Position numbers and translations under genes: made by a program | Shown: one piece after another, positions 6,041 through 7,602 of the stretch | Position numbering within the stretch: position 1 is the stretch's first letter | Layout of the letters: each line of letters begins with the position of its first letter | Notes under the pieces: generated by a model | The model's input: only the letters and a program-made list of their open reading frames with translations | Database searches by the model: none | What the model was told of the DNA's origin: nothing | Assembly: GCA_902772745.1 (NCBI GenBank) | Contig: CACYBV010000136.1 | Coordinates: 1 to 7,602, forward strand | DNA: 7,602 nucleotides | Direction: 5' to 3' | Source of the DNA: an uncultured Eubacteriales bacterium | Lineage (GTDB): Bacteria; Bacillota; Clostridia; Lachnospirales; Lachnospiraceae

Positions 6041-6160
6041 GTTGCTGTAAAAAGCATGCGTCCGGACGCTCCGGCCGGTGCGAATGCCCTGAAGAAGGGC
6101 GAAGCTGCCGTTTGAGCGGAAGATGGGCGCAGAAGAAAAAACCGAAAAGGAGAAAAGAAA
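6041..6160 (+). promoter_or_regulatory. Structured 5' leader of rpsB, candidate S2 autoregulatory element
   Basis: The predicted untranslated leader is about 120 nt. It contains the perfect palindrome GCGTCCGGACGC (6058-6069), able to form a 4-bp stem with a CCGG loop. It also contains a perfect hairpin, GCCCT (6086-6090) with AGGGC (6096-6100) over GAAGA, and a weaker CCG/CGG hairpin (6108-6119). A possible closing pair, GTGC (about 6078-6081) with GCGC (about 6127-6130), would make a multi-branch junction. An A-rich single-stranded tract then leads to AAGGAG (6147-6152), 8 bases before the ATG. Ribosomal protein operons often carry leaders bound by their own product, and rpsB does so in E. 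coli. Whether this one does is inference. Confidence 0.45.
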
Positions 6161-6922
6161 ATGAGTGTTATTTCCATGAAGCAGCTGCTGGAAGCAGGCG
6201 TTCATTTCGGACACCAGACCCGGCGCTGGAACCCCAAGATGGCTCCGTACATCTACACAGAGCGTAACGGCATCCATATCATCGACCTGCAGAAGACCGT
6301 CGGTATGGTTGACACGGCTTACAAGGCTGTTGCCGATATCGCTTCCCAGGGCGGCACGATCCTGTTCGTCGGCACCAAGAAGCAGGCGCAGGATGCGATC
6401 CGCGAAGCAGCGGAAAAGTCCGGCATGTTCTTCGTCAACCAGAGATGGCTCGGCGGCATGCTGACAAACTTCAAGACCATCCAGTCCCGTATCGCTCGTC
6501 TGAGGCAGATCGAGAAGATGTCCGAAGACGGCACCTTTGACGTCCTTCCCAAGAAAGAAGTCGCCCAGATCCAGAAGGAATGGGAAAAGCTCGAGAAGAA
6601 CCTCGGCGGCATCAAGAACATGCGCAAAATCCCGGATGCGATTTTCATCATCGATCCCAAGAAAGAGCGCATCTGCGTACAGGAAGCACATTCCCTGGGC
6701 ATCACGCTGATCGGCATGTGCGACACCAACTGTGATCCGGAAGAGCTTGACTATGTCATCCCCGGCAACGACGACGCAATCCGCGCCGTGAAGCTGATCG
6801 TCGACACGATGGCGAATGCCGTTGTCGAAGCGCATCAGGGCGAGGCCAACGAAGTTACCCCGGCTCCGGAAACCGCTGAGGAAGAAATTCCCGCAGAAGA
6901 GACCGCAGAAGACGAAGAGTAA
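6161..6922 (+). CDS. rpsB: 30S ribosomal protein S2 (uS2)
   Basis: The 253-residue product is ribosomal protein S2, which binds late in assembly at the head-body junction of the 30S subunit, near S1 and the mRNA exit side. The N-terminal signature is [20 protein letters not shown] (residues 6-25), followed by [20 protein letters not shown], the GTKKQAQ segment (about 71-77), the [13 protein letters not shown] block (about 90-103) and, near residue 195, a GMCDTNCDP run ahead of the YVIPGNDDA motif. The length is normal (230-260). The C-terminal 30 residues form an acidic Glu/Ala/Pro tail, common in Gram-positive S2. AAGGAG lies 8 bases upstream. Codons are more strongly biased (ATC, GGC, AAG, GAC) than in the metabolic genes to the left, in line with high expression. 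It is followed after 42 bp by tsf, the usual bacterial rpsB-tsf operon. No terminator is visible between them. Confidence 0.99.
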   Translation: MSVISMKQLLEAGVHFGHQTRRWNPKMAPYIYTERNGIHIIDLQKTVGMVDTAYKAVADIASQGGTILFVGTKKQAQDAIREAAEKSGMFFVNQRWLGGMLTNFKTIQSRIARLRQIEKMSEDGTFDVLPKKEVAQIQKEWEKLEKNLGGIKNMRKIPDAIFIIDPKKERICVQEAHSLGITLIGMCDTNCDPEELDYVIPGNDDAIRAVKLIVDTMANAVVEAHQGEANEVTPAPETAEEEIPAEETAEDEE

Positions 6923-6964
6923 GGTTTTGAGACCGACAGATCGATTATACGGAGGATTTTGAAT

Positions 6965-7602
6965 ATGAATGTTACTGCTGCAATGGTAAAAGAGCTTCGT
7001 GAAACCACCGGCGCCGGCATGCTGGACTGCAAAAAGGCGCTCGTTGCCTGTGACGGCGACATGGACAAGGCCATCGACTACCTGCGTGAAAAAGGTCTCG
7101 CAGGCGCCGAGAAGAAGGCCGGCCGCATCGCCGCAGAAGGCATTGTCAAGAACGCGGTATCCGCGGACGGCAGGAAGGCCGTGACCGTAGAAGTAAACGC
7201 CGAGTCCGACTTTGTCGCGAAGAACGATACCTTCCAGAATTATGTTGCGGAAATCGCCGACCAGCTTCTGAACAGCGATGTCGCAGATGTTGATACTTTC
7301 CTCCAGATGCCCTGGGCGCTGGATACCTCTATGACGGTTCAGGAAAAGCTGTCCTCGATGATTTCTCTCATCGGCGAGAACATGCATATCCGCCGCTTCG
7401 AGCGCATGGAAGTTGAGGAAGGCTTCATCTCTTCCTACATCCACGCCGGCGGCAAGATCGGCGTCCTTGTGAAGGTCGAGTCCGACGTCGTCACGCCCGA
7501 ACTTGAGGAGATGGGCAAGAACATCGCGATGCAGACCGCCGCGCTGAAGCCGCAGTTCTGCTCCAACAAGGAAGTCCCGGCCGACTTCATCGAGAAGGAG
7601 AC
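6965..7602 (+). CDS. tsf: Elongation factor Ts, N-terminal part (3' end outside window)
   Basis: The frame is open from ATG 6965 to the window end (212 complete codons). EF-Ts is the cytoplasmic guanine nucleotide exchange factor that regenerates EF-Tu-GTP. The N-terminal UBA-like domain is clear: VKELRETTGAGMLDCKKAL (residues 8-26), GDMDKAIDYLREKGL (31-45) and KKAGRIAAEG (50-59). The EF-Tu contact motif, usually TDFV, appears here as SDFVAKN (81-87), a conservative Ser for Thr change. The core domain follows, with NMHIRRFERME (139-149) and the start of the second subdomain, SYIHAGGKIGVLVKVE (156-171). Full-length Clostridia proteins are about 300 residues, so about a third is missing. GGAGG (6951-6955) lies 9 bases before the start. 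It is co-transcribed with rpsB 42 bp upstream; pyrH and frr often follow in Firmicutes, but that cannot be seen here. Confidence 0.98.
   Translation, partial: MNVTAAMVKELRETTGAGMLDCKKALVACDGDMDKAIDYLREKGLAGAEKKAGRIAAEGIVKNAVSADGRKAVTVEVNAESDFVAKNDTFQNYVAEIADQLLNSDVADVDTFLQMPWALDTSMTVQEKLSSMISLIGENMHIRRFERMEVEEGFISSYIHAGGKIGVLVKVESDVVTPELEEMGKNIAMQTAALKPQFCSNKEVPADFIEKE

Noticed and set aside
5993..7444. A 483-codon open frame on the minus strand across rpsB and the start of tsf
   Set aside because: It lies fully antisense to two certain genes. Long antisense frames arise where strongly biased C-ending codons remove stop codons on the other strand. No recognisable domain or ribosome binding site was seen.

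Overview
The window looks like chromosomal core and near-core DNA from a Firmicute, most likely a Clostridia member of Lachnospiraceae type. The reasons are the moderately GC-rich base composition (judged by eye), strong GGAGG-type ribosome binding sites on most genes, sigma-A style promoters, a Firmicutes-like rpsB-tsf pair, and a DUF5058-type membrane protein of a kind I associate with Clostridia. The family assignment is inference, not a search result. No mobile element, CRISPR array, tRNA or rRNA was seen.

Left part (1-1742, plus strand): the 3' end of rlmH (23S rRNA pseudouridine methyltransferase), a hairpin terminator, dtd (D-aminoacyl-tRNA deacylase), then a class I SAM-dependent methyltransferase of unknown substrate. 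The first two belong to ribosome and translation quality control. A minus-strand alpha/beta hydrolase of the lysophospholipase/monoglyceride-lipase (S33, Hydrolase_4) type faces them convergently at 1794-2765.

Middle part (2766-5937): a compact divergent promoter region drives the hydrolase leftwards and a tight three-gene operon rightwards. The operon encodes a DUF5058-like six-helix membrane protein, a second polytopic membrane protein with no family I can name, and a membrane-anchored M20 metallopeptidase resembling carboxypeptidase S/PM20D1. The genes are 13 bp apart and then overlap by ATGA, and the operon ends in a clear intrinsic terminator. I infer a two-subunit membrane transporter or permease coupled to a hydrolase of peptides or N-acyl amino acids. 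This is the best candidate for an undescribed system in the window.

Right part (5938-7602): a strong extended -10 promoter, a structured leader of about 120 nt, rpsB (ribosomal protein S2), and the start of tsf (EF-Ts), which runs off the window. The leader is a candidate S2 autoregulatory element. The rpsB and tsf codons lean visibly towards C-ending forms, as expected for highly expressed genes. No gene-free stretch exceeds 300 bases; the longest is 5916-6160.
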